11,270 nucleotides of DNA from Planctomycetaceae bacterium (GTDB lineage: Bacteria > Planctomycetota > Planctomycetia > Pirellulales > Thermoguttaceae), in NCBI GenBank assembly GCA_031278315.1, contig JAITKS010000188.1, forward strand, positions 1 through 11,270. The letters run 5' to 3'. Shown here piece after piece: positions 1-5,839 of this stretch. Position numbers and translations under genes: made by a program. The notes under the pieces were generated by a model. The model searched no databases. It was not told the DNA's origin and saw only the letters and a program-made list of their open reading frames with translations. Every line of letters starts with the position of its first letter. Position 1 is the stretch's first letter.

Positions 1-79
1 ATTTTTTTTCGTCTATTTCGTTTTTTCAAAAAAATTTGAAAAACAAAAATTCTACTGAAATATTACAAAATATTCTCCT

Positions 80-106
80 CTCTGTGTTCTCTGTGTACTC
101 TGTGGT
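80..106. repeat. Three tandem CTCTGTG units, 9-bp period
   Basis: CTCTGTG starts at 80, 89 and 98, separated by TT and TA and followed by GTTAAT. From memory, pyrimidine-rich CTCTGTG runs ending in GTGGTTAA occur between genes in many environmental bacterial genomes. I know of no established function. It is not convincingly part of a protein-coding gene here. Confidence 0.6.
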
Positions 107-118
107 TAATTTAAAAAA

Positions 119-233
119 TCTATCTTCGGAAATTCCGATGATAGAAATTCTGACAAAAAGTTATTTATCTAATTTTGCATCTTCGGAAATTCCGATGATA
201 GAAATTATGACAGAATTATTTACCTAATTTTGC
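119..233. repeat. Two tandem 55-57 bp units, each with a TTCGGAAATTCCGA palindrome
   Basis: Unit one is 122-178 and unit two 179-233. They are near-identical apart from a few substitutions and a 2-bp deletion in the second, and both end in TAATTTTGC. Each unit starts with an odd-length palindrome: arms ATCTTCGGAA and TTCCGATGAT around a central A at 132 and 189, with one mismatched pair. At the first copy the pairing extends to 119-145. The same palindrome recurs inside the ParB-like gene near 5189 and 5297. A protein-binding site (operator or partition-type site) or a small palindromic repeat element are the two readings I consider. No binding protein is proven. Confidence 0.85.
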
Positions 234-643
234 CGTTCTGATTTGGGCGAAATTTATACTATATATACTGCATCATCTACGGGGATTTTTTTGCGGGGAC
301 TTTTTTAAATTTTCTTGGTCGAATTGTCTTGATTTGAGTTGATATTTCTTTTTTTGCTGTAACTTATTTTCTAATAATTGATTGTGTAGTTTTTATATCA
401 AATGTTAAAATGGGCGGTATGCAGTTATGGCGATTTGCTGTAAGTGCATAAAATTTTTTTATAATTTTAAGTTCTTGTAATTTATAGTCTTAAAAATATA
501 CAGATTATTGAATTGGCGATTATCCGCATATTTCTTGGTGATTGTACGGCGAGTTTTTTCAATTATATCAGACCCCAAGCCGTTGTCATTAACTTCACCC
601 TATTCGTTTTATTCACTTTATTTACCCTATTTTATTTATTGCC
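234..643. other. AT-rich non-coding stretch
   Basis: No convincing gene was found on either strand in these ~410 bases. It holds a short direct repeat at 281-306 (GGGGATTTTTTT then GGGGACTTTTTT) and a possible promoter at 475-502. It is otherwise rich in T and A runs. A TTG-started reading frame crosses 508-831 but has no ribosome binding site and overlaps the better-supported gene at 644-937 in another frame. Confidence 0.55.
475..502 (+). promoter_or_regulatory. Possible sigma-70-type promoter
   Basis: TTGTAA at 475-480 and TATACA at 497-502 are separated by 16 bp. Each hexamer matches the -35/-10 consensus at four of six positions. It lies ~140 bp before the Cys-rich gene and upstream of the whole co-directional block. 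In DNA this AT-rich such matches arise often by chance, so this is only a candidate. Confidence 0.22.
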
Positions 644-937
644 GTGACTATTCACAATTCCAAAAAATTTGTTGCCCGTTCAGACGGTCATTGTTGCTGT
701 TGCGGATGCCGGAAATCGGTAACTTCGGACAATCGATTTTGCTTGCGATGTCTCCAGAAAATTATTCGCGACTCGATTCCCAATCCTCGAACCTACATCG
801 GTTCCGAACAACTCGACCGCCGCGAGCTTGATATCAGCCGTTTCGATTGCGAAATCATCGACTTCGATTCCGATTGTTCTCTTGGCGGCCGTCCGAATTT
901 CGATTCATGGTTTCCCGTGATCGACGGACAATATTAA
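644..937 (+). CDS. Small Cys-rich, probably zinc-binding protein
   Basis: A 97-residue protein. The N-terminal third carries a cysteine cluster: four consecutive Cys at residues 17-20 plus Cys22, then CLRC at 33-36, giving the CxxC...CxxC layout of a zinc finger or ribbon. The rest is polar and Asp/Ser/Arg-rich with no recognisable domain. The start is GTG at 644, with no ATG/GTG/TTG upstream giving a longer frame. No Shine-Dalgarno sequence is visible, so the true start is uncertain. The codon choice (TTC GAT, ATC GAC) resembles that of the confident genes downstream, which supports its being real. It is first in the + strand block and ends just before a palindrome at 940-961. Small Cys-rich proteins of this kind are common in phage early regions. 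Function unknown. Confidence 0.6.
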   Translation: MTIHNSKKFVARSDGHCCCCGCRKSVTSDNRFCLRCLQKIIRDSIPNPRTYIGSEQLDRRELDISRFDCEIIDFDSDCSLGGRPNFDSWFPVIDGQY

Positions 938-939
938 CG

Positions 940-981
940 TAACGATAAATATTTATCGTTATGAAATTTATTTATCGTTAC
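940..981. repeat. Perfect 22-bp palindrome plus half-copy, GTAACGA/TCGTTAC family
   Basis: TAACGATAAAT at 940-950 is followed at once by its exact inverse ATTTATCGTTA at 951-961. A further ATTTATCGTTAC ends at 981. The arms are AT-rich and no U-tract follows, so this is not a typical terminator. It fills the gap between the Cys-rich gene and the sigma-like gene, a natural operator position. The core recurs through the window (see findings). Confidence 0.75.
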
Positions 982-1000
982 AAAAAATCAAACAAAATTG

Positions 1001-1006
1001 AAAGGA
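1001..1006 (+). promoter_or_regulatory. Ribosome binding site that fixes the sigma-like gene start
   Basis: AAAGGA lies 6 bases before the ATG at 1013. A TTG at 998 in the same frame would give a longer protein, but it sits upstream of this site and has no binding site of its own. The ATG is therefore preferred. Confidence 0.65.
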
Positions 1007-1012
1007 TTATTT

Positions 1013-1549
1013 ATGTCTCCATTAGAAATAGATATTAGCGTGATGAATTCATGTATTAACTATCATCTTTCGCGAGCATTGAAACATCGGGCAGTTTGTT
1101 ATCAGGATATTTTGGATTTGCGGCAAGACATTGTTCTTGTTTTGTTTAAGCGGACTTGCGAATATGATTCGAGCCGTGCTGCTTGGTCAACGTTTATGAA
1201 CATGATTATTGAAACGGAAATTAAACGTTTCCGTTCCCGCAAGCGTTATCGGAAATATCAATCATTAGCGAGCCTTGACGACTTGCCTGAAAGCAAACAT
1301 CCGAAGACGAATTTATATCCAAGTTCTGAATTGAATGATCTTGAACGCCGTTTGTTTTGTATAGAGTTTGATGAAGCGATTGAAAAGTTGCCGGAAAAAT
1401 TTCGGGATATTTGTCGTAATCTCAAGTGTTATCCGAAGTTAGTAACTGCGATGCGGCTTAATATACCGGCGTATAAATTGAGTCTCCAAATCCGCAAGTT
1501 ACGTTGTTTGTTACGCGATTCAAAAATTTTCCGTGATTTTGTTTCGTGA
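1013..1549 (+). CDS. Sigma-70-like RNA polymerase factor (short, phage-type)
   Basis: A 178-residue protein with the layout of a short sigma factor. Residues ~30-80 resemble region 2: a helix YQDILDLRQDIVLVLFK, then YDSSRAAWSTF (compare the family's FDPSRGAFSTW), then an Arg/Lys-rich end (KRFRSRKRYRK at 71-81). Residues ~117-165 fit region 4: DEAIEKLPEKFRDIC is the usual lead-in to the -35-binding helix-turn-helix. The helix that follows is degenerate, so promoter binding may differ from the norm. A sigma of this type would direct host RNA polymerase to element-specific promoters. Start: ATG with AAAGGA upstream. The next gene's start follows after 49 bases. Alternatively it is a sigma-derived DNA-binding regulator. 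The family call is good; the target promoters are unknown. Confidence 0.72.
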   Translation: MSPLEIDISVMNSCINYHLSRALKHRAVCYQDILDLRQDIVLVLFKRTCEYDSSRAAWSTFMNMIIETEIKRFRSRKRYRKYQSLASLDDLPESKHPKTNLYPSSELNDLERRLFCIEFDEAIEKLPEKFRDICRNLKCYPKLVTAMRLNIPAYKLSLQIRKLRCLLRDSKIFRDFVS

Positions 1550-1598
1550 AAATAGAATAGTGTTGTTGCTTTCCATTTACCAATTAGGAGAAAAAATT

Positions 1599-2408
1599 AT
1601 GTCGTTAATTGATTTAAATGTTTTGGAAACGGAGTCTGCGGAGTCGTATCATGCGAACTCGAAAGATTATCTTTCGAGTCATCAGTTGATTGAGTTTATG
1701 AATTGTCCTTTTTTGTATCGAAAAAGGCGGGCTGGTTTGATAGCTGCGATTGAGTCGCCGTCTTTTTTGATAGGTCGTGCGGCGCATTGCCGAATCCTTG
1801 AAGGAGTTGATGTTTATGAATCGGAGTTTGCGATAGGCGGTCCCGTTAATCCTTCGACGGGTAAGCCTTACGGCGTCGCAACAAAAAAGTTCATTGAATG
1901 GCAAGACTCACAAAACAAACCTGTTATTTCATTTGAACGCTCCGAGTTAATAAATTCACTCAACTCCGGCGTGAGACAAAATAATTACGCAAATGATTTA
2001 TTAGCAAACGGCAAAGCGGAAGGCGTTGTTCGCGCTGAATATTGCGGAGTTCAATGTCAGATTCGGATTGATTGGCTGAATCCGTATTTCGGAATTGTTG
2101 ACTTGAAAACATGCGACGACTTGACTTGGTTTGAATCCGACGCTCGACGTTTTCATTATCATCATCAGCTTGCGTTTTATCAAAATGTGTTGGATCAGAA
2201 AATTGGTCAACTTGTTCCTGTATATGTAATTGCGGTTGAGAAAAAAGAGCCGTACCGTTGCGGAGTTTGGCTAGTTGCTAATGAAACTCTACTGCTGGCA
2301 AGAACCGAAATTGAATCAGCAATCGACAGATTAAAACTCGCACAAACGGCAGACGAATGGCTCACCGGTTATGAAGAACTTCGCATACTCGATTTTACGT
2401 TACGATAA
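1599..2408 (+). CDS. PD-(D/E)XK exonuclease, RecE/RecB-nuclease type
   Basis: A 269-residue protein. Key residues match the RecB-like nuclease fold: an N-terminal helix with Q29 and C36-P-F-L-Y (the Q-x-x-x-x-x-x-CP motif), GRAAH ending in His63, Asp158 in IRIDWLN, Asp168-Leu-Lys170 as the [D/E]xK catalytic pair, and Q190-x-x-x-Y194 in HHQLAFYQ. This set is typical of phage exodeoxyribonucleases such as the RecE C-terminal domain (DUF3799-like), which resect dsDNA 5' to 3' to give ssDNA for annealing. Start: the ATG at 1599 has TAGGAG at 1585-1590; an upstream ATG/ATA-type extension to 1533 lacks a site and overlaps the sigma-like gene. The neighbouring ATPase and DUF669 genes complete the usual recombination set. 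The last codons and the stop lie inside a copy of the GTTACGATAAAT repeat. Confidence in nuclease: high; in directionality: inferred. Confidence 0.88.
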   Translation: MSLIDLNVLETESAESYHANSKDYLSSHQLIEFMNCPFLYRKRRAGLIAAIESPSFLIGRAAHCRILEGVDVYESEFAIGGPVNPSTGKPYGVATKKFIEWQDSQNKPVISFERSELINSLNSGVRQNNYANDLLANGKAEGVVRAEYCGVQCQIRIDWLNPYFGIVDLKTCDDLTWFESDARRFHYHHQLAFYQNVLDQKIGQLVPVYVIAVEKKEPYRCGVWLVANETLLLARTEIESAIDRLKLAQTADEWLTGYEELRILDFTLR

Positions 2409-2579
2409 ATGATTTTTCGTTACGATAAATTATTTATCTGATTTTTATTTACGATAAAATATAAATCCTTTTTTGTAACGATAAATCATCATGAGAAATT
2501 ATCAACTGAATTTTCGTAACGAAAAAAGATTCACATTAACATTAACTTAAACTTTAACATTAACGAAAGGAGAAACCTT
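2409..2579. repeat. Intergenic cluster of GTAACGATAAAT-type repeats
   Basis: The 171-bp gap holds TCGTTAC at 2417, ACGATAAA near 2452, GTAACGA at 2475, and TTTTCGTAACGAAAA at 2511-2525, an odd-length perfect palindrome. ACATTAAC/ACTTTAAC repeats follow (2533-2564), then AAAGGAG at 2566-2572. This is the densest run of the motif in the window, and it lies directly before the ATPase gene. It may be a control region bound by an element-encoded protein. Confidence 0.7.
2566..2572 (+). promoter_or_regulatory. Strong Shine-Dalgarno sequence
   Basis: AAAGGAG seven bases before ATG at 2580. It is the closest match to the consensus in the window and fixes the ATPase start. Confidence 0.8.
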
Positions 2580-3296
2580 ATGCCTCTTTTAGAAACAATT
2601 CATAGCGGCAAGCGTCAAATGCCGCCGCGTATTTTGGTTTATGGTACGGAGGGAATTGGCAAATCGACGTTTGCATCAACGTCTCCGAATCCTGTTTTTA
2701 TTCCGACCGAAGACGGACTCGATAATATTGACTGTGCGAAATTCCCGCTCTGTAAAACATTTACGGAAGTTATGGATTGTATTAACGCCCTTCAAAACGA
2801 GCCTCACGAATATCGCACGATAATTATTGACACGGTCGATTGGCTTGAGCGGTTGATTTGGGATTTCACTTGTCATCAATATCGTGTTGAGAATATAGAA
2901 CGAGTTGACGGCGGTTACGGTAAAGGTTACACGATAGTTTTAACTCACTGGCGCCGTTTTGTCGAATCGCTTCGCAACTTGCGAGATCAAAAAAACATGA
3001 TTGTTATTTTGCTTGCACATGCACAAGTTCGGACGCATTCTGATCCGGAATCAACAGCGTTTGATACATTTTTACCGAAGTTGCATAAGAGTGCTAATGC
3101 GCTTCTTTGCGAATGGTGCGATGCAATTTTACTTGCGACACGTGAGTTCGGTGCGGCTAAAGGCGAAATCGGCGGAGGTCAACGAATTTTACGTTGCACG
3201 CCGTCGCCGGTAGGAATTGCAAAAAATCGATTCGGATTACCCGAAGTTTTGCCGATGAATTGGTCAAACTTAATGCTTGAAATGTACAAAAGTTAG
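2580..3296 (+). CDS. P-loop ATPase, Sak4-like phage recombinase (AAA_24 type)
   Basis: A 238-residue protein. Walker A is GTEGIGKST at residues 22-30 and Walker B is TIIIDT at 80-85, ending in Asp84. A hydrophobic strand MIVILLAH around residues 138-145, ending in a His, is typical of the RecA-fold core seen in this family. The short length, the immediate N-terminal P-loop and the neighbours fit the Sak4/AAA_24 group, RecA/Rad51-related single-domain ATPases of phages that promote single-strand annealing with an SSB. Position 2 of the nuclease-ATPase-DUF669 run supports this. An alternative is another member of the broad AAA_24 ATPase family with a different job. No truncation is seen. The start is set by AAAGGAG. 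Confidence 0.85.
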   Translation: MPLLETIHSGKRQMPPRILVYGTEGIGKSTFASTSPNPVFIPTEDGLDNIDCAKFPLCKTFTEVMDCINALQNEPHEYRTIIIDTVDWLERLIWDFTCHQYRVENIERVDGGYGKGYTIVLTHWRRFVESLRNLRDQKNMIVILLAHAQVRTHSDPESTAFDTFLPKLHKSANALLCEWCDAILLATREFGAAKGEIGGGQRILRCTPSPVGIAKNRFGLPEVLPMNWSNLMLEMYKS

Positions 3297-3493
3297 GAAA
3301 TTGTAAACAATGAAATAATTAAATATGAGATTTTTCGTAACAGAAAATAATTTTGTAACATGAAATATTTTTATGACGGAAATAATTTTTGTAACGAAAA
3401 TGTTTAGATTATTTCATTTACGTTTATTACAACAAATTTAACAACCAAATTTAACAAATTTATTTAACCAATTAACCAATAGGAAACTTTAAC
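3297..3493. other. AT-rich intergenic leader with degenerate repeats
   Basis: Contains TTTTCGTAACAGAAA near 3334, TTTTGTAACATG near 3352, and GTAACGA at 3391, i.e. one good and two decayed copies of the dispersed motif. TTTAAC-rich DNA follows, with AGGAAA at 3481-3486 as a weak ribosome binding site for the next gene. No gene is visible. Confidence 0.5.
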
Positions 3494-3994
3494 ATGACAC
3501 AAATTAATTTTGATGCGTCACGAGTTGATCCGTCGATTCCATTTGACGTTTTGCCGTCAGGTAAATATTTTGCGGAGATAACGAAGTCAGAAGTTAAACC
3601 GACGAAAGCGGGCGATAGTAGCTATCTTGAATTTGAATTTACGATTCTTGAAGGTCAATATCGCGGCCGCAAAGTTTGGGATCGGCTTTGTCTTAATCAT
3701 CGCAACCAACAAACAGTCGAGATAGCACGCTCAAATCTTTCGGCGATTTGCCACTCCGTTGGTGTTTTGAAACCGCTAGATTCAAATGAGTTACATCATA
3801 TCCCGCTTACAATTACGGTTAAGCTAAAACACGATTACGATACCGATAATGTCTATAACGAGATCAAAGGTTATGCGAAACGTGATAGTTTGATTTCAAA
3901 TGTTTCATCTACGGCGGCCGGTTTAGCAGCATCGCAATCGGTTCAATATCCGCAAGCACCTGTCAATGATAATACACCGCCGTGGGTTCGTTAA
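3494..3994 (+). CDS. DUF669-type protein, probable ssDNA-binding protein
   Basis: A 166-residue protein. The first ~130 residues match the DUF669 pattern: an opening FDASRVDPSIPFDVLPSGKY, then ITKSEVKPTKAGDSSYLEFEF, GQYRGRKVWDRLCL, and a later NEIKGYAKR. Proteins of this family sit beside phage recombinases, and some are reported or proposed to act as OB-fold single-strand binders. A flexible Ser/Ala/Gln/Pro tail follows from ~135 and ends PPWVR. That end lacks the acidic amphipathic tip (DDIPF-like) of classical SSB. Start: ATG at 3494, AGGAAA upstream at 3481-3486. It directly follows the Sak4-like ATPase gene, as in many phages. Family assignment is good; ssDNA binding is inferred from family and context. 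Confidence 0.8.
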   Translation: MTQINFDASRVDPSIPFDVLPSGKYFAEITKSEVKPTKAGDSSYLEFEFTILEGQYRGRKVWDRLCLNHRNQQTVEIARSNLSAICHSVGVLKPLDSNELHHIPLTITVKLKHDYDTDNVYNEIKGYAKRDSLISNVSSTAAGLAASQSVQYPQAPVNDNTPPWVR

Positions 3995-4052
3995 ACGAGC
4001 GTGAATTATCGTAACAAAAAATCATCAACATAACAACGAAAATAAAAATAAA

Positions 4053-4268
4053 ATGAAAATAACTATTTTACAAACGAAAATCACATTCGAATTTCCTGAC
4101 GATCATCAAACATCATCATTTTATCCGAGTGCTGTTAATCCATTTGACAATTTCGTTACAAAAATTCAATCTTTGCGGCGCAGCAGAGATGAAAACAAAT
4201 TGTCCTTTACTAAAGAACCTAAACCGATATTGGAGATCAAAGATTATGGGACTTTTTTCCAAGAATAA
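4053..4268 (+). CDS. Small hypothetical protein overlapping the resolvase gene
   Basis: A 71-residue ORF with a mixed, protein-like composition (KITILQTKITFEFPDD at the N-terminus, a basic middle, an acidic C-terminus) and no domain I recognise. ATG at 4053 is preceded only by A-rich DNA, with no clear Shine-Dalgarno sequence. Its last 23 bases overlap the start of the resolvase gene, whose GGAG lies inside this frame. Translational coupling would explain that arrangement. It contains a TCGTTAC motif copy at 4153, read in frame as FVTK. It could be non-coding DNA kept open by chance, so moderate confidence only. Confidence 0.45.
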   Translation: MKITILQTKITFEFPDDHQTSSFYPSAVNPFDNFVTKIQSLRRSRDENKLSFTKEPKPILEIKDYGTFFQE

Positions 4269-4587
4269 AGGTAAACGCGGAGAACGTGAAGCCGCAAAGG
4301 AACTCCAACGAGTTCTTAAAGTTAGAGCAGGCCGAGGAATGCAATTCAAAGGCGGTCCCGAATCGCCCGATGTTTTGATCGACATTCCCGATATTCATAT
4401 CGAATGCAAACGAGTTGAACGTTTCAACCTTTACGAATCGCTTGAACAAGCAATTGCCGATGCAGGCAAAACGAAAATTCCGCTTGTCTTGCATCGTCGA
4501 AATAAAAAAGATTGGGTCGCTATCGTTAAACTCGAACATCTGCCGAAACTAGCAAAAATTATCGTTACAAAAAATAATGAATCGTGA
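4246..4587 (+). CDS. Holliday-junction-resolvase-like PD-(D/E)XK nuclease
   Basis: A 113-residue protein. It opens with KGKRGEREAAKEL (Glu13/Glu15 region), followed by SPDVLID with Asp42, and then HIECKRVE with Glu53-x-Lys55. This is the Hjc-like order: E near the N-terminus, D, then ExK. A Ser/Glu-rich helix and a strand PLVLHRRNKKDW complete the fold. Such small nucleases resolve branched DNA made during phage replication and recombination. Start: the ATG at 4246 has GGAG at 4232-4235. A GTG at 4129 in frame would add 39 residues that do not look like this family, so it is rejected. The C-terminal tail (IIVTKNN) is encoded by another copy of the TCGTTAC motif. An alternative is a nickase or a more general PD-(D/E)XK endonuclease. 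Confidence 0.8.
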   Translation: MGLFSKNKGKRGEREAAKELQRVLKVRAGRGMQFKGGPESPDVLIDIPDIHIECKRVERFNLYESLEQAIADAGKTKIPLVLHRRNKKDWVAIVKLEHLPKLAKIIVTKNNES

Positions 4588-4735
4588 TCCGAAGTCCGAA
4601 TTGTGATTTTTTGATTTACTCGATTTATATGATTGCATGATTTGTAAGACTTAAAGTTATAATTCATGCCAATCGTATAAATTGTGTAAGTCAAAGAATA
4701 AACAATAATTACAATCAACTAACAAAAAAAATTAT

Positions 4736-5683
4736 ATGAGAAATTTAATTGATCCTAAACGTATCAGAGTTGATCTTGATACTCAATCGCGAGTTACTCT
4801 TAACAAAGATGTTGTTCGCGAATACATGGAGGCGATGTCGTTGGGCGTGAAGTTTCCGCCGTTACTCGTGTTTTATGATGAACCGAATGATCAATATATT
4901 CTCGCCGACGGATTCCATCGCTACGAGGCATATATTCGACTCAAATCTGATGAGAAAATTCTCGTCGAACAACAAATCGGAACCGTTGACGATGCACGCT
5001 GGGCAAGTATCGGCGCAAATAAATCTCACGGTTTGCAGCGTTCAAACGAAGATAAACGAAACGCTGTAAAACAAGCTCTGTTACACACTAACGGCATGAA
5101 TTTAAGCAACGTTAAAATTGCAAAACATGTCGGCGTAAATGATAAAACGGTTGCAGCAATTCGAAAAGAACTTGAGCTATCATCGGAAATTCCGAAGATA
5201 GAAAATCGAACTATCCAACGCGGAGACCAAACATATAAACAAAATGCAAATCGGGTTCAACAAAATAACATCTCGTCTGAAAATCTATCATCGGAAATTC
5301 CGATGATACAAAATTCACATCTTGCGAAGACTTGTAATCAATGCTGTTATTATTCTGCCGAGAATATTTGTGAGCTAGATGAATCGCAAAAAGTACCTTT
5401 GACTACAGCGTGCGGCGAGTTTGCGGCTTGCGTTGTTGAGAAATCCGGTCAGAAAATACCTGCTCCAAATTATGACAATATCGAACTTTGCGACGACAAA
5501 TCGAATAACAGCAATGGATTTAATCCTCATCCGAAACGCAAAATAAAAAACTGTGTTGCTGTTTATTTGCCGTCTGATAATCCTCAACTTTTTGCGATAG
5601 AGTTGCGGGACAATTATGAACGAGAGTATCTTGAACAATGTCTTGTTGAGTTAAAACATCTGCTTGATGATGTCATTGAATAG
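4736..5683 (+). CDS. ParB/Srx-fold DNA-binding protein with Cys-rich domain
   Basis: A 315-residue protein. Residues 1-90 form a ParB N-terminal-like domain: VREYMEAMSLGVKFPPLLVF, then ADGFHRYEA at 57-65, the GxHRxxA signature. Residues ~122-145 make a helix-turn-helix (NLSNVKIAKHVGVNDKTVAAIRK). Two near-copies of LSSEIPxI (148-155 and 184-191) follow in a low-complexity linker and are encoded by palindromes. Then comes a cluster of Cys (200, 203, 204, 212, 226, 232) in a CxxC...C...C pattern like small metal-binding modules. The C-terminus ends in an acidic/Leu-rich helix. No ParA is next to it, so plasmid-style partition is unproven; phage ParB-like proteins also act as regulators or nucleases. 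ATG at 4736 has no Shine-Dalgarno sequence; the leader is A-rich. Confidence 0.78.
   Translation: MRNLIDPKRIRVDLDTQSRVTLNKDVVREYMEAMSLGVKFPPLLVFYDEPNDQYILADGFHRYEAYIRLKSDEKILVEQQIGTVDDARWASIGANKSHGLQRSNEDKRNAVKQALLHTNGMNLSNVKIAKHVGVNDKTVAAIRKELELSSEIPKIENRTIQRGDQTYKQNANRVQQNNISSENLSSEIPMIQNSHLAKTCNQCCYYSAENICELDESQKVPLTTACGEFAACVVEKSGQKIPAPNYDNIELCDDKSNNSNGFNPHPKRKIKNCVAVYLPSDNPQLFAIELRDNYEREYLEQCLVELKHLLDDVIE
5177..5201. repeat. In-gene palindrome, ParB linker copy 1
   Basis: Arms ATCATCGGAA and TTCCGAAGAT around a central A at 5189, with one mismatched pair; pairing extends to C5177/G5201. It is the same element as at 132 and 189. Translated in frame it gives LSSEIPKI, directly after the helix-turn-helix. 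Confidence 0.85.
5286..5308. repeat. In-gene palindrome, ParB linker copy 2 (perfect)
   Basis: Arms ATCATCGGAA (5287-5296) and TTCCGATGAT (5298-5307) around A5297, with one more T/A pair outside. It is 108 bp, exactly 36 codons, from copy 1 and reads in the same frame as LSSEIPMI. It is the only one of the four copies with no mismatch. Confidence 0.88.
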
Positions 5684-5722
5684 TAAGTAATTTGTAATTT
5701 ATTTAACGTAACGATAATTTAA

Positions 5723-5819
5723 CTATTCGTACTATGTGTTTTGATTAGTTCTGATTTTTTGTTAATCGAAAAGCAAACTTTTACTTTTTTTGAATTTTTT
5801 CAATTCATAGTACGAATAG
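5723..5819. repeat. 14-bp perfect inverted repeats flanking 69 bp
   Basis: CTATTCGTACTATG at 5723-5736 is matched by its exact reverse complement at 5806-5819. The 69 bp between are T-rich with a small inner repeat TTGAA/TTCAA at 5790-5803. A GTAACGA copy lies just outside at 5708. It fills the gap between the ParB-like and beta-helix genes and ends 20 bp before the latter's ATG. No clear target-site duplication is seen. It may be a pair of operator sites, a long hairpin in the leader, or a tiny MITE-like element. Confidence 0.75.
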
Positions 5820-5839
5820 GATATTAACATAATAATCAA

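Noticed and set aside
36..227. A 63-codon TTG-started frame running through the CTCTGTG run and the left palindromes
   Set aside because: There is no ribosome binding site and the start is TTG. Nearly the whole frame consists of repeats: a CTCTGTG run, then the tandem 55-57 bp unit. Its likeness to the ParB linker (SSEIPMI) comes from the shared palindrome, not from shared ancestry of a gene.
122..233. A CRISPR array
   Set aside because: There are only two tandem copies, the whole unit is repeated including the would-be spacer, and no cas gene is present.
508..831. A 107-codon frame overlapping the Cys-rich gene
   Set aside because: TTG start with no ribosome site. Its 3' half is the shadow of the 644-937 frame, which has the better composition and a Cys motif.
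998..1012. TTG start five codons upstream for the sigma-like gene
   Set aside because: The ATG at 1013 has AAAGGA correctly spaced. The TTG lies in front of that site.
1533..1598. Upstream extension of the exonuclease
   Set aside because: It overlaps the sigma-like gene and lacks a ribosome site. ATG 1599 follows TAGGAG.
4129..4245. 39-residue N-terminal extension of the resolvase from a GTG
   Set aside because: The extra residues do not resemble the family. ATG 4246 has GGAG and begins the conserved KGKRGERE segment.
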